From an uncultured Clostridia bacterium (GTDB lineage Bacteria > Bacillota > Clostridia > Oscillospirales > Acutalibacteraceae), in contig CAMHAH010000002.1 in NCBI GenBank assembly GCA_946183365.1, positions 62,001 through 126,000 of the forward strand: a DNA stretch of 64,000 bases, written 5' to 3'. The position numbers and the translations under genes are program-made. The notes under the pieces are model-generated. The model was not told where the DNA came from. It did not search any database and saw nothing but the letters and a program-made list of their open reading frames with translations. Positions 24,939 through 33,521 of this stretch are shown here, one piece after another; positions within the stretch are counted from its first letter, which is position 1, and each line of letters opens with the position of its first letter.

Positions 24939-26780
24939 ATGGCAAAGACAATCGGTATCGACTTAGGTACAACAAACTCATGTGTAGCAGTTATCGAGGG
25001 CGGCGAGCCCGTAGTTATCGCTAATGCCGAGGGCGCGAGAACGACCCCCTCTGTAGTAGCTTTTTCAAAGACAGGCGAGAGAATGATAGGTCAGGTCGCT
25101 AAGCGCCAGGCTATCACCAACCCCGACCGCACCGTTTCTTCCATCAAGAGAGAGATGGGCACAAATTATAAGGTAAACATCGACGGCAAGGGCTATACTC
25201 CTCAGGAGATCTCAGCTATGGTGCTCTCAAAGCTCAAGGCTGACGCCGAGGCTTATTTAGGCGAGAGCGTTAACTCAGCCGTCATCACCGTACCCGCGTA
25301 CTTCACAGACGCTCAGCGTCAGGCTACCAAGGACGCAGGCAAGATCGCCGGTCTGGATGTAAAGCGTATCATCAACGAGCCTACCGCGGCGGCTCTTTCA
25401 TACGGTATAGATAAAGAGAACGACCAGAAGGTAATGGTATACGACCTCGGCGGCGGTACTTTCGACGTATCCATCATCGAGATCGGCGACGGCGTACAGG
25501 AAGTCCTCGCTACAGCGGGTAACAACCGCCTCGGCGGCGACGACTTTGACCAGCGTATCATCGACTGGATGGTACAGTCCTTCAAGGCTGAGACAGGCGT
25601 AGACCTCAGCTCCGACAAGATGGCTATGCAGCGCCTCAAGGAGGCTGCCGAGAAGTCTAAGATCGAGCTCTCGGGCGTTACCACCTCAAACATCAACCTG
25701 CCCTTCATCACTGCGGACGCCACAGGCCCCAAGCACCTTGACCTCACTCTGACAAGAGCTAAGTTCAACGAGCTGACAGCCGACCTCGTAGATAAGACCA
25801 TGGGCCCCGTCCGCACAGCTCTGTCCGACTCCGGTCTGTCGATCGGCGAGATCGACAAGGTCCTCATGGTCGGCGGTTCTTCAAGGATCCCCGCTGTTCA
25901 GGACGCTGTTAAGTCACTCATCGGCAAAGAGCCGTTCAAGGGCATCAACCCCGACGAGTGCGTAGCTATCGGCGCCGCTATCCAGGCGGGCGTACTCGGC
26001 GGCGAGGTAGACGGTCTCCTGCTGCTCGACGTTACTCCGCTGTCACTCGGCGTTGAGACTATGGGCGGTATCATGACCAAGATCATCGACCGCAACACCA
26101 CTATCCCGACCAAGAAGAGCCAGATCTTCTCTACCGCGGCTGATAACCAGACACAGGTCGAGATCAATATCTTACAGGGTGAGCGCGAGTTCGCCCGCGA
26201 CAATAAGCAGCTTGGTCTGTTCGCTCTGACAGGCATCGCTCCCGCTCCCAGAGGTATCCCGCAGATCGAGGTAACCTTTGATATCGACGCTAACGGTATC
26301 GTCAATGTATCCGCTAAGGATCTCGGTACAGGCGCTCAGCAGCAGATCACTATCTCCAACACCTCTAATATGTCCAAGGATGATATCGACAAGGCTGTCA
26401 AGGAGGCTGAGCAGTACGCCGCTGAAGATAAGAAGCGCCGTGAAGAGGTAGACAACAAGAACGAGGCCGAGCAGGTAGCTTATCAGGCTGAGAAGCTCAT
26501 CTCAGATAACGGCGACAAGATCGCTGAGGACGACAAGAACACCCTCAACACCAAGATCGCCGCTGTAAAAGAGGCTATCTCAAAGAACGACACCGACCTC
26601 ATCAAGAGCGCTAAGGACGATCTGATGAAGAGCCTGCAGGATATCGGCGCTAAGATGTATCAGCAGAACGCCGCGGCTCAGCAGGCAGCGGGCGCTCAGC
26701 CCGGTCCCGATCCCGCACAGGGCGCTCAGGGCGGCAATGACGGCAACGTTTATGACGCCGATTATAAGGACGTCGACTGA
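24939..26780 (+). CDS. dnaK: molecular chaperone DnaK (Hsp70)
   Basis: The 613-residue protein has the full Hsp70 layout. The ATPase domain runs from [18 protein letters not shown] through [22 protein letters not shown] and [14 protein letters not shown]. The linker [17 protein letters not shown] and the substrate-binding domain follow. The lid is rich in Glu/Lys and ends [11 protein letters not shown], a conserved EVVDAD-like tail. It lies in the heat-shock operon 110 nt after grpE, with GGAGG at the start. Confidence 0.98.
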   Translation: MAKTIGIDLGTTNSCVAVIEGGEPVVIANAEGARTTPSVVAFSKTGERMIGQVAKRQAITNPDRTVSSIKREMGTNYKVNIDGKGYTPQEISAMVLSKLKADAEAYLGESVNSAVITVPAYFTDAQRQATKDAGKIAGLDVKRIINEPTAAALSYGIDKENDQKVMVYDLGGGTFDVSIIEIGDGVQEVLATAGNNRLGGDDFDQRIIDWMVQSFKAETGVDLSSDKMAMQRLKEAAEKSKIELSGVTTSNINLPFITADATGPKHLDLTLTRAKFNELTADLVDKTMGPVRTALSDSGLSIGEIDKVLMVGGSSRIPAVQDAVKSLIGKEPFKGINPDECVAIGAAIQAGVLGGEVDGLLLLDVTPLSLGVETMGGIMTKIIDRNTTIPTKKSQIFSTAADNQTQVEINILQGEREFARDNKQLGLFALTGIAPAPRGIPQIEVTFDIDANGIVNVSAKDLGTGAQQQITISNTSNMSKDDIDKAVKEAEQYAAEDKKRREEVDNKNEAEQVAYQAEKLISDNGDKIAEDDKNTLNTKIAAVKEAISKNDTDLIKSAKDDLMKSLQDIGAKMYQQNAAAQQAAGAQPGPDPAQGAQGGNDGNVYDADYKDVD

Positions 26781-26830
26781 TAATTATTGATCATCCCCTT
26801 TACGTTTGACTAACATTGTGATATGATATA

Positions 26831-26861
26831 CGGACGGGTAAAGCTCAGGTTTTATCCGTCC
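26831..26861 (+). other. hairpin upstream of dnaJ
   Basis: CGGACGG (26831-26837) pairs with CCGTCCG (26855-26861) around a 17 nt loop, with no T-run after it. TTGACT at 26806 lies upstream, but I see no well-spaced -10 box. It could be an RNA processing or leader structure. Confidence 0.4.
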
Positions 26862-26906
26862 GCATAATGCGTTTATTATACATTGACATTGGAACGTGGT
26901 GACACC

Positions 26907-28040
26907 ATGGCAGATAAAAGAGATTATTATGAGGTCTTAGGCGTTAACAAGGGCGCCTCGGACGATGAGATAAAGAAGGCGTACCGTCAGGCGGCCAAGA
27001 AATACCACCCCGATCTTCACCCCGGCGACAAAGAGGCCGAGGAGAAGTTCAAGGAGGTCAACGAGGCGTATGAGGTGCTCTCTGACAGTGAGAAGAAGGC
27101 GCGCTACGACCAGTTCGGCCACGCTGGCGTAGACCCTAACTACGGCGCAGGCGGCGCCGGCTCGCCCTTCGGTCAGGATATCGACTTCGGCGATATATTC
27201 TCGAGCTTCTTCGGCGGTTTCGGCGGCAGGAGAGCCTCTAACCCCAACGCGCCGCGCCGCGGCTCGGATATCGAGACCCAGCTGTATATCAGCTTTGAAG
27301 AGGCGGCTAAGGGCTGCAAAAAGACCGTGCAGTATCAGGCGGTATCGACCTGTAAGGATTGTAACGGTACAGGCGCTCAAAAGGGCACATCGCCAAAGAC
27401 CTGTACAGCCTGCGGCGGCAGAGGTCAGGTGACCATCAATCAGCGCACCCCCTTTGGCGTAGTCCAGACCTCGCGTCCCTGCGACGCCTGTAAGGGCAGA
27501 GGCAAGATAATAGAGACCCCGTGCCGCACCTGTAACGGCAGAGGTCAGGTACGGCGCAAAAAGACCGTCGAGGTCAACGTGCCCGCCGGCATCAACGACG
27601 AGCAGGTGCTCAACGTAGGCGGTCACGGCAACTCAGGCATAAACGGCGGCCCCGCGGGCGATCTGCACGTTTTCATCGGTATCCGTCCTCACCCTGTCTT
27701 TGACAGGCGCGGAGACGACGTCTGGTGTGAGATGCCCATCACCTTCACTCAGGCGGCTCTGGGCGCTACCGTTACCGTGCCTACTCTCGACGGAAAGGTG
27801 AGCTACGATATCCACGAGGGCACTCAGCCCGGAGATATCTTCAAGCTCAAGGGCAAGGGCGTACAGCACCTCGGCGGAAGAGGCCGCGGCGACCAGTATG
27901 TCAAGGTCGTCATAGAAGTGCCCAAGAACCTGAGCTCTAAGCAGAAGCAGATCATCAGGGAGTTCGAGAACGGCGCTACAGACAAGAATTATCAGAAGCG
28001 CAAGGGCTTCATGGATAAACTCAAGGATCTGTTTGACTGA
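26907..28040 (+). CDS. dnaJ: co-chaperone DnaJ (Hsp40)
   Basis: The 377-residue protein has a J domain (residues 1-70, with the HPD motif in [11 protein letters not shown]). A G/F-rich linker follows, then a zinc region with four CxxCxGxG repeats ([32 protein letters not shown]) and C-terminal substrate domains. The start at 26907 ([12 protein letters not shown]) is the family start, with GGTGA upstream; the reading from 26883 adds eight odd residues. It is the last heat-shock gene of the operon, ended by the hairpin at 28049. Confidence 0.97.
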   Translation: MADKRDYYEVLGVNKGASDDEIKKAYRQAAKKYHPDLHPGDKEAEEKFKEVNEAYEVLSDSEKKARYDQFGHAGVDPNYGAGGAGSPFGQDIDFGDIFSSFFGGFGGRRASNPNAPRRGSDIETQLYISFEEAAKGCKKTVQYQAVSTCKDCNGTGAQKGTSPKTCTACGGRGQVTINQRTPFGVVQTSRPCDACKGRGKIIETPCRTCNGRGQVRRKKTVEVNVPAGINDEQVLNVGGHGNSGINGGPAGDLHVFIGIRPHPVFDRRGDDVWCEMPITFTQAALGATVTVPTLDGKVSYDIHEGTQPGDIFKLKGKGVQHLGGRGRGDQYVKVVIEVPKNLSSKQKQIIREFENGATDKNYQKRKGFMDKLKDLFD

Positions 28041-28048
28041 TATGACAC

Positions 28049-28080
28049 AGCCGAATGAGAGCTTTCTCGTTCGGCTTTTT
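28049..28080 (+). terminator. terminator of the heat-shock operon
   Basis: AGCCGAA (28049-28055) and TTCGGCT (28070-28076), with inner GAGA/TCTC pairs, form a stem followed by TTTT. Confidence 0.8.
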
Positions 28081-28115
28081 GTGCAACATAGAAATACACA
28101 GCAACGGAGATTATT

Positions 28116-29036
28116 ATGGATTGGACTGAGATCTCGGTCGAGGTGAACGCCTCCGATATCGACGAGGCGGCGGCTATCGCCAACATGACCGTACCCTACG
28201 GTATTTATATCGAAGATTACTCGCAGCTCGAGCAGGAGGTGCTTGAGATAGCTCATATCGACCTTATCGACGAGGAGCTGTTGAAGACCGACCGCACTAA
28301 GGCTAAGATACATATTTATATCGATCCCGAGGATAATATAGACGAGGCGGTATCTTTTCTCAAAGAACGGCTTTCGGCTTCGGGTATCGCGTATACGCTT
28401 GATCTGAGCAACGTAAAAGAGGACGACTGGCTCAATAACTGGCGAAAGTTCTTCAAGCCCATGCCTGTAGGCGAGAAGCTGCTCATAAACCCCTCGTGGT
28501 TCACCGATACCGACCCCGACGGCAGAGCCGTGCTTAATATCGACCCGGGGCTCGCGTTCGGTACAGGCAAGCATGAGACCACCCGCCTGTGCATGGAGGC
28601 TTTGGAGAGATACGTCACCGGTGGCGAAAAGGTCCTCGATATCGGCTGCGGTAGCGGTATCTTAGGTATCGCGGCGGTGCTGCTGGGCGCTGAGAGCGCC
28701 TTCGGCGTCGATATAGATGAGATGGCTGTGCGTACCGCCAACGAGAACGCCGAGGTGAATAAGGTCGCTGATAGATTTACCGCCATCGCGGGCGATCTTG
28801 TAGATAAGGTCGACGGAAAATACGATATTGTTGTTGCAAATATCGTGGCGGATGCTATAATATCATTATCGGCTCACGTCTCAGCGTTCATGAACGATAA
28901 TGCCGTTTATATTGTCAGCGGCATCATAGATACACGCGCTAACGATGTGATAAACGCCGTAAAAGACATCTTTGAGATAGTCGAGGAGAATACCCTCGGC
29001 GGCTGGTACTGCTTTGTCTTGAAGCAAAAGAAATAA
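28116..29036 (+). CDS. prmA: ribosomal protein L11 methyltransferase
   Basis: The 306-residue protein has an N-terminal ferredoxin-like substrate domain. A methyltransferase domain follows, with DPGLAFGTGKHETTRLCMEAL, VLDIGCGSGILGIAAVLLGA, GVDIDEMAVRTANENAEVN and DIVVANIVADAIISL (NPP-type replaced by NIV, usual in PrmA). It trimethylates L11. Location just after dnaJ is common in clostridia. GGAG precedes the ATG. Confidence 0.95.
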   Translation: MDWTEISVEVNASDIDEAAAIANMTVPYGIYIEDYSQLEQEVLEIAHIDLIDEELLKTDRTKAKIHIYIDPEDNIDEAVSFLKERLSASGIAYTLDLSNVKEDDWLNNWRKFFKPMPVGEKLLINPSWFTDTDPDGRAVLNIDPGLAFGTGKHETTRLCMEALERYVTGGEKVLDIGCGSGILGIAAVLLGAESAFGVDIDEMAVRTANENAEVNKVADRFTAIAGDLVDKVDGKYDIVVANIVADAIISLSAHVSAFMNDNAVYIVSGIIDTRANDVINAVKDIFEIVEENTLGGWYCFVLKQKK

Positions 29037-29095
29037 GAAGATCTGCCGCGTCGGGACTACCCTTGACGCTTGCAAAACAATATCGGAGGTAAACC

Positions 29096-29728
29096 ATGAA
29101 AAAAACAAACAGGAACAAAGTCAACATCATCTTCTCGTCATTCCTTGTAATAGGCTACATAATCTGTACCTATTTCTTCTCCACTCTCGCCTCTCAGGTA
29201 GGCGGAGCATGGGGCAGCGTCATCCAGGCTCTTATCTTAGTTGTATTCGGACTTCTGCTGTTCTACGCTACCCGTGTAGGAGAGGGCAGACAGGTGAAGC
29301 GCTTCAGCCTCGCGGTGCTTCTGCTTGTAGTAGTACCCAGCCTGTATATCATCCTCGCCGCTTTGATACCGGGTATGCCCCTGCATGATATGCTGGCTCC
29401 GTCAGCGTCGCTGATGGGCGATTTAGGATCACCCAAGATCATCTTCTCCCTCGCCTGTGTAGCTCTCGGATACGGTATACCCTACACCTTCTTCTCAGGC
29501 TATGAGATAAAGGAAGAAGAGGATATCGAGGAAGATATCGAAAAGACCGAGCAGATGCTCGAGGGCGGTCTCGCTGAGGAATTGGCTAAGACAGAGGCAG
29601 AGGATAAGGCAGAGGTTACCGACAGCGCCGTTGAGGGACCCGCCGTCGAGCCGGAAGCCGCCGCTGATACAGAGACAAAAGCCGACGAAGAACCCGCCGC
29701 TGAGGAAGATACCGAGGCGCAATCATAA
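29096..29728 (+). CDS. hypothetical membrane protein with acidic tail
   Basis: The 210-residue protein has a basic start and four membrane segments (IIFSSFLVIGYIICTYFFSTLA, SVIQALILVVFGLLLFYA, FSLAVLLLVVVPSLYIILAAL, IIFSLACVALGYGIPYTFFSGY). A tail of about 70 residues follows that is almost wholly Glu, Asp, Ala, Thr and Pro (EEEDIEEDIEKTEQMLEGG, then DTETKADEEPAAEEDTEAQS). No known family is recognised. GGAGG precedes the ATG, and Mrp begins 26 nt after it, suggesting one transcript. Confidence 0.75.
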   Translation: MKKTNRNKVNIIFSSFLVIGYIICTYFFSTLASQVGGAWGSVIQALILVVFGLLLFYATRVGEGRQVKRFSLAVLLLVVVPSLYIILAALIPGMPLHDMLAPSASLMGDLGSPKIIFSLACVALGYGIPYTFFSGYEIKEEEDIEEDIEKTEQMLEGGLAEELAKTEAEDKAEVTDSAVEGPAVEPEAAADTETKADEEPAAEEDTEAQS

Positions 29729-29754
29729 TCAACCGACAGAAAGAGGAAAAGAAC

Positions 29755-30588
29755 ATGAGCGAATGTACACATGATTGTTCGACCTGCTCACAGAGCTGTT
29801 CTTCACGCACAGCCCCGCAGGATCTGCATGAGAAGCTGAACGAACTCAGCTCAGTTAAAAAGGTAATAGCCGTAGTATCGGGCAAGGGCGGCGTAGGCAA
29901 GAGCCTCGTCACCTCGGCTATGGCGGTCGAGCTCAACCGCCGCGGTCACAAGACCGCAGTACTCGACGCTGATATAACGGGCCCGTCCATCCCTAAGGCG
30001 TTCGGTATCAAGACCCGCGCCAAGGGCTCTGATATGGGCATATATCCCGAGACCACCAAGACAGGTATAGATATCATGTCTATCAACCTGCTTCTTGAGA
30101 ACACCACCGACCCCGTAGTATGGCGCGGCCCTGTCATCTCGGGCACGGTCAAGCAGTTCTGGACAGACGTAATCTGGAAGGACGTTGACTATATGTTCGT
30201 CGATATGCCTCCGGGCACCGGCGACGTACCGCTGACCGTGTTCCAGTCAATACCGCTCGACGGGATCATCGTTGTAGCCTCTCCTCAGGAACTGGTATCC
30301 ATGATAGTCGCTAAGGCTGTCAAGATGGCTGAGCTTATGAACGTGCCGATCTTAGGCTTAGTCGAGAACATGAGCTACTTCAAATGTCCCGACTGCGGCA
30401 AGGAGCATAAGATATTCGGCGACAGCCATATCGACGATATAGCTAAGGATTACGGCACCCGCGTGCTCGCCAAGGTTCCGATAGACCCCGACCTCGCAAA
30501 GTCGGTAGACACGGGCACTATCGAGCTGTTCGTAGGCGATTGGTTCGAGAACGCCGCGGATACCATCGAGAGCGAGCTCAAGGTATAA
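29755..30588 (+). CDS. mrp: Mrp/NBP35 family Fe-S cluster carrier ATPase
   Basis: The 277-residue protein has four cysteines near the N-terminus (CTHDCSTCSQSC), as in the NBP35-like subgroup. A deviant Walker A, VVSGKGGVGKSLVTSAMA (residues about 42-59), a switch region LDADITGPSIPKAFGI and VDMPPGTGDVPLT follow. The C-terminal cluster-binding pair is CPDCGKEHKIFG. It scaffolds and transfers Fe-S clusters. It is preceded by the acidic-tail membrane protein and followed by a terminator fused to a mobile-element end. Confidence 0.94.
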   Translation: MSECTHDCSTCSQSCSSRTAPQDLHEKLNELSSVKKVIAVVSGKGGVGKSLVTSAMAVELNRRGHKTAVLDADITGPSIPKAFGIKTRAKGSDMGIYPETTKTGIDIMSINLLLENTTDPVVWRGPVISGTVKQFWTDVIWKDVDYMFVDMPPGTGDVPLTVFQSIPLDGIIVVASPQELVSMIVAKAVKMAELMNVPILGLVENMSYFKCPDCGKEHKIFGDSHIDDIAKDYGTRVLAKVPIDPDLAKSVDTGTIELFVGDWFENAADTIESELKV

Positions 30589-30601
30589 CACAGCAAAACT
30601 A

Positions 30602-30627
30602 AACGCACCCGTTTGGGTGCGTTTTTT
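30602..30627 (+). terminator. mrp terminator
   Basis: AACGCACCC and GGGTGCGTT pair around GTTT, followed by a T-run that continues directly into the repeat end TTGCTACTTAGTAT. Confidence 0.9.
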
Positions 30628-30639
30628 GCTACTTAGTAT
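30626..30639. repeat. solo right end of the MITE-like family (TAGC type)
   Basis: TTGCTACTTAGTAT is identical to the right end of the long element at 31356-31701. It is fused to the T-tail of the mrp terminator and abuts the mtnN stop codon. Confidence 0.65.
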
Positions 30640-31334
30640 TAATAATTCTTTATGAATTCTCTGATGACCTTTATCGAGTGCTCAGCGGCGGCGGCTCGAA
30701 ATTCAAAATAATCTACAAGCTCGTTGTTGTTGAAATCGTCAGAGATACTGCGCAGTATCGCGAACGGTATGTCGTTGCGGTAGCATACGCAGCCTACCGC
30801 AGCGCCCTCCATCTCACACGCGATTGCCGAGAAGTTATCGGCTATCTTTTGGCGGCGCTCATGAGAGGCGATGAACGCGTCGCCCGAGGCTATCCTGCCG
30901 CGGAACACGCTGATACCGTCGAGCGTCTCACAGGCGGCGGCGAGCTTGTCAGCGGTCGGCTTGTCGGCGGGGAAGTATGTGCGAACCTCGTCGTTGAACT
31001 GTACCTGACCGAGGGGGTCGCCCATCTCAGTGCCGTCCATATCGTGCTGAACGCAATCGTCTGAAATCACGATATCGCCGATATGTATCTTGCCCGAGAT
31101 AGAACCTGCTATACCGCTGTTTATGATAACGTCGGGTGAGTATAGGGCTATCATCAGCTGGGTGCTCATGGCGGCGTTGACCTTGCCTATACCGCACTCA
31201 CAGCAAACAACTTCCTTTCCGAATATCTCGCCGCGGTAAAAGGCTATCTTAGCCATAGTCCTCTTATCGGTTTTTTTCATCATTTTCACTATGCCCTCGA
31301 CCTCTATTCCGAGAGCGCAGATAAAGCCTATCAT
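30639..31334 (-). CDS. mtnN: 5'-methylthioadenosine/S-adenosylhomocysteine nucleosidase
   Basis: The 231-residue protein begins MIGFICALGIEVEGIVKMM. It has FYRGEIFGKEVVCCECGIGKVNAAMSTQLMIA, VIINSGIAGSISGKIHIGDIVIS, IASGDAFIAS, and the catalytic region ACEMEGAAVGCVCYRNDIPFAILRSISDD with the purine-binding Glu and Asp. It cleaves MTA and SAH, removing inhibitory SAM by-products and giving the autoinducer-2 precursor. GGAGGG precedes the ATG. The gene is bracketed by mobile-element ends at 30626 and 31356. Confidence 0.94.
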   Translation of the reverse strand: MIGFICALGIEVEGIVKMMKKTDKRTMAKIAFYRGEIFGKEVVCCECGIGKVNAAMSTQLMIALYSPDVIINSGIAGSISGKIHIGDIVISDDCVQHDMDGTEMGDPLGQVQFNDEVRTYFPADKPTADKLAAACETLDGISVFRGRIASGDAFIASHERRQKIADNFSAIACEMEGAAVGCVCYRNDIPFAILRSISDDFNNNELVDYFEFRAAAAEHSIKVIREFIKNY

Positions 31335-31355
31335 ATCTATCCCTCCGTAGGTTTA

Positions 31356-31701
31356 ATACTAAGTAGCAATAAAACACTTTAATATCTATTGCGGAGAATT
31401 CCGCATAACTGCGTTTCGTCGTCGCTCGCTGCACTCGGTAGGCATATCCGGTTGGTATGCCTTGACCTCGTGTTGCGGCTCCTCCTCTCCCCATAACGCG
31501 GGTCGTTATGGGGACCCCAAGAGTTGACAGGCGCCAGCAGTGACACTAAGCCAATCGCTTCGCTCTTGGAGTGTTGTTGCATGGGTGTTGTTAGCCAAAT
31601 CAAAGATTTGGACAACACCTCAAGCCTGCCTGCGCCCTCCGCCTTGTTCTGCGAAATTCTCCGCTAATATCTTTTTAAAGCTTTTTATTGCTACTTAGTA
31701 T
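31356..31701. mobile_element. MITE-like element, TAGC-end type, long copy
   Basis: The 346 bp element has ends ATACTAAGTAGCAATAAAA and TTTTTATTGCTACTTAGTAT. Its interior aligns along its length with the reverse complement of the 10590 element, although the last bases of the ends differ. Hairpins seen are AGGCATA/TATGCCT (31440-31462), CCCCATAACG/CGTTATGGGG (31489-31513), and a long GGTGTTGT..CCAAATC/GATTTGG..ACAACACC (31584-31619). It has no convincing ORF. It lies between mtnN and rsmE. Confidence 0.8.
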
Positions 31702-31716
31702 AAATAATAAACTGTT

Positions 31717-32445
31717 TTATTCCATATTACCGGTCAGCAGCATGGCGGCGCACAGAGCGGCTATCGGGGCTGTCTGAGCGCGAAGTATGCGCTTTCCGAG
31801 CGTAGCGACTTCAACGCCGTTTTCGGTGAGATGATCTATCTCGCTCTGCTCAAAGCCGCCCTCAGCTCCGGTTATCAAAGCCGCCGAGCGGCACTCTGAG
31901 GGTATTATATCCCTCAGCCTCTCGCCGCCGCACTCATAGAACACTATCGACTTTTCGATATCCTTTACCTTATCGGGTATATCGCGGATATCGATACATT
32001 GATTGACCCTCGGGATAATTCCCCTTCGCGACTGAGAGGCGGCGTTATCGGCTATCTTCTGCCAGCGGGCGACCTTTTTCATAAGGCTCTTTTCATCCGG
32101 ACGCGATATGCACCTCGCCGAGATGAACGGCGTTATCTCATATACGCCGAGCTCGACCGCCTTTTGCACGACATCATCTATCTTATCGCCCTTCATGAGC
32201 GCTATGAAAAGAGATACCTTGATATCGGGCTCCTGCTCGCATACCGTGCTGTCGGTTATCCTCACGGTCACCTCGTCTTTAGTGACGTCCGTTATCTCAC
32301 ATTCGTGCCTGCGGCCGTCGGGCGTGCAGAGGGTCAGAGCCTCGCCGACCTTCATCCTCAAAGAGCGCGAGATATGCGCCGCGTCCTCGCCCGAGATGGT
32401 GTAATATTCGGTTGTGATATTGTTCTCAGAAAAAAACCACGCCAT
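31717..32445 (-). CDS. rsmE: 16S rRNA m3U1498 methyltransferase RsmE
   Basis: The 242-residue SPOUT enzyme has an N-terminal PUA-like domain (HISRSLRMKVGEALTLCTPDG). The knotted methyltransferase follows, with ALMKGDKIDDVVQKAVELGVYEITPF, RWQKIADNAASQSRRGIIPRV, ALITGAEGGFEQSEID and LGKRILRAQTAPIAALCA. It methylates U1498 of 16S rRNA (E. coli numbering). GAGAGG lies upstream of the ATG. Confidence 0.95.
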   Translation of the reverse strand: MAWFFSENNITTEYYTISGEDAAHISRSLRMKVGEALTLCTPDGRRHECEITDVTKDEVTVRITDSTVCEQEPDIKVSLFIALMKGDKIDDVVQKAVELGVYEITPFISARCISRPDEKSLMKKVARWQKIADNAASQSRRGIIPRVNQCIDIRDIPDKVKDIEKSIVFYECGGERLRDIIPSECRSAALITGAEGGFEQSEIDHLTENGVEVATLGKRILRAQTAPIAALCAAMLLTGNME

Positions 32446-32566
32446 AGTATCGACCTCTCAAATGTAAATAAATTCTAACAAATTTGTTCAAAGATTGCAA
32501 TAGTCAGATATTAATGGTAATATTATAAATGAACCAACGTGATTAAAAGATACTTTGGAGGTTATT

Positions 32567-33100
32567 ATGAGAACCGCTGAATTACTCGAGCTTTTGGCTC
32601 AGGAAAATATAAGAGAAGATGAGCTGCCCGCTTTATTGGTAGACGCTCTGACGAGAGCCAAGAAGCGCGTCGCTACAGCCGAGAGCTGTACAGGCGGCAT
32701 GATATCCGCCGCGATAACCTCGGTCAGCGGAGCGAGCGGTGTATTCGACTGCGGAGTATGCTCTTACGCTAATTTCATCAAGCATAAGGTCATCGGCGTA
32801 AAGGACGAGACCCTCGCGACCTACGGCGCGGTATCCGACCGCACCGCGGCTGAGATGGCTCGCGGCGTTCGCCTGCTCTCGGGAGCGGATATCGGCATCT
32901 CTACCACGGGTATCGCGGGGCCGCTCGGCGGCACTCAGTATAAGCCCGTCGGGCTTGTGTATTTAGGCGTCAGCACCGAGATGGGGCTTCATACCGAGAA
33001 GCTCCTGCTCGGCGAGAACAACGCCGACCGCGACAGGATAAGAGAGCTCGCCACAGCCGCTGCGCTGTACTTCGCGTATAAAGAGATAGAAAAGCTGTAA
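32567..33100 (+). CDS. CinA C-terminal domain protein, nicotinamide-nucleotide amidase type
   Basis: The 177-residue protein consists only of the CinA C-terminal deamidase domain: KKRVATAESCTGGMISAAITSVSGASGVFDCGVCSYANFIK, GAVSDRTAAEMARGVRLLSGADIGISTTGIAGPLGGT and KPVGLVYLGV. This matches PncC, which converts NMN to nicotinate mononucleotide. The catalytic Ser/Thr of AESCTGG is present. The start at 32567 has GGAGG seven bases upstream; the TTG at 32555 lies in the ribosome site itself. The extra 25 residues at the start are not typical. A small membrane ORF follows. Confidence 0.9.
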   Translation: MRTAELLELLAQENIREDELPALLVDALTRAKKRVATAESCTGGMISAAITSVSGASGVFDCGVCSYANFIKHKVIGVKDETLATYGAVSDRTAAEMARGVRLLSGADIGISTTGIAGPLGGTQYKPVGLVYLGVSTEMGLHTEKLLLGENNADRDRIRELATAAALYFAYKEIEKL

Positions 33101-33127
33101 ACGATGTTATGATAAGGAAGGGTAAGC

Positions 33128-33367
33128 ATTGAAGAACGCTTTGAGAACAACTGCACGCGAAAGATATCTGAAAAAAGTACATATCAGATAGTTACCATAA
33201 AGGGGCTTTGCTCCGGAGCGGGCTCGCTGATGATCGCTTTGATCGTCGGCGAGGATATGACCTTTGGTTGGTATATCATACCCGAGCTGTTGTTAGGCTT
33301 TGTCGCCTACGGACTGAGCATATTCACATATATAAGAGCTCAAATTGTTATCCCCGCTTTTAAGTGA
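33128..33367 (+). CDS. small membrane protein with probable ATT start codon
   Basis: A 79-codon open frame follows the cinA-like gene and reads IEERFENNCTRKISEKS, then two membrane segments (GLCSGAGSLMIALIVG and YIIPELLLGFVAYGLSIFTYI). No ATG, GTG or TTG lies at its beginning; an upstream stop closes the frame. AAGGAAGG lies six bases before ATT at 33128, ideal spacing. A TTG one base later opens another frame that stops after 20 codons. The intrinsic terminator overlaps the stop. Alternatives are a frameshift or a mutated start. Confidence 0.55.
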   Translation: MEERFENNCTRKISEKSTYQIVTIKGLCSGAGSLMIALIVGEDMTFGWYIIPELLLGFVAYGLSIFTYIRAQIVIPAFK

Positions 33368-33379
33368 GCGGGGATTTTT
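33350..33379 (+). terminator. intrinsic terminator overlapping the small ORF stop
   Basis: ATCCCCGCT (33350-33358) and AGCGGGGAT (33367-33375) form a stem followed by TTTTC. Confidence 0.85.
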
Positions 33380-33413
33380 CTTTATGATTTTGATTTGTTT
33401 TTTGTAAAAAAGG

Positions 33414-33442
33414 TTGTATTTTGGCTGTATGTATGTTAAAAT
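33414..33442 (+). promoter_or_regulatory. malQ-glgP promoter
   Basis: TTGTAT (33414-33419) and TAAAAT (33437-33442) are 17 bp apart. The 75 nt leader contains TATCGGTTAGTATG and AAAACCGATAAAA, which can pair weakly (ATCGGTT/AACCGAT); no known regulator site was recognised. Confidence 0.6.
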
Positions 33443-33521
33443 GTTTAAGAATAATATCGGTTAGTATGCTCAGTATGGGCAAAACCGATAAAAAAATCAA
33501 ATACAGACAGGAGTTGAAATT

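Noticed and set aside
26937..28574. Long antisense ORFs opposite dnaJ and prmA (229 and 313 codons)
   Set aside because: Low-complexity Leu/Val-rich translations typical of reverse frames of highly expressed genes; no start signals or homology seen.
31379..31618. ORF inside the mobile element at 31356
   Set aside because: It follows hairpin sequence, has no ribosome site, and is not open in the related element at 10590.
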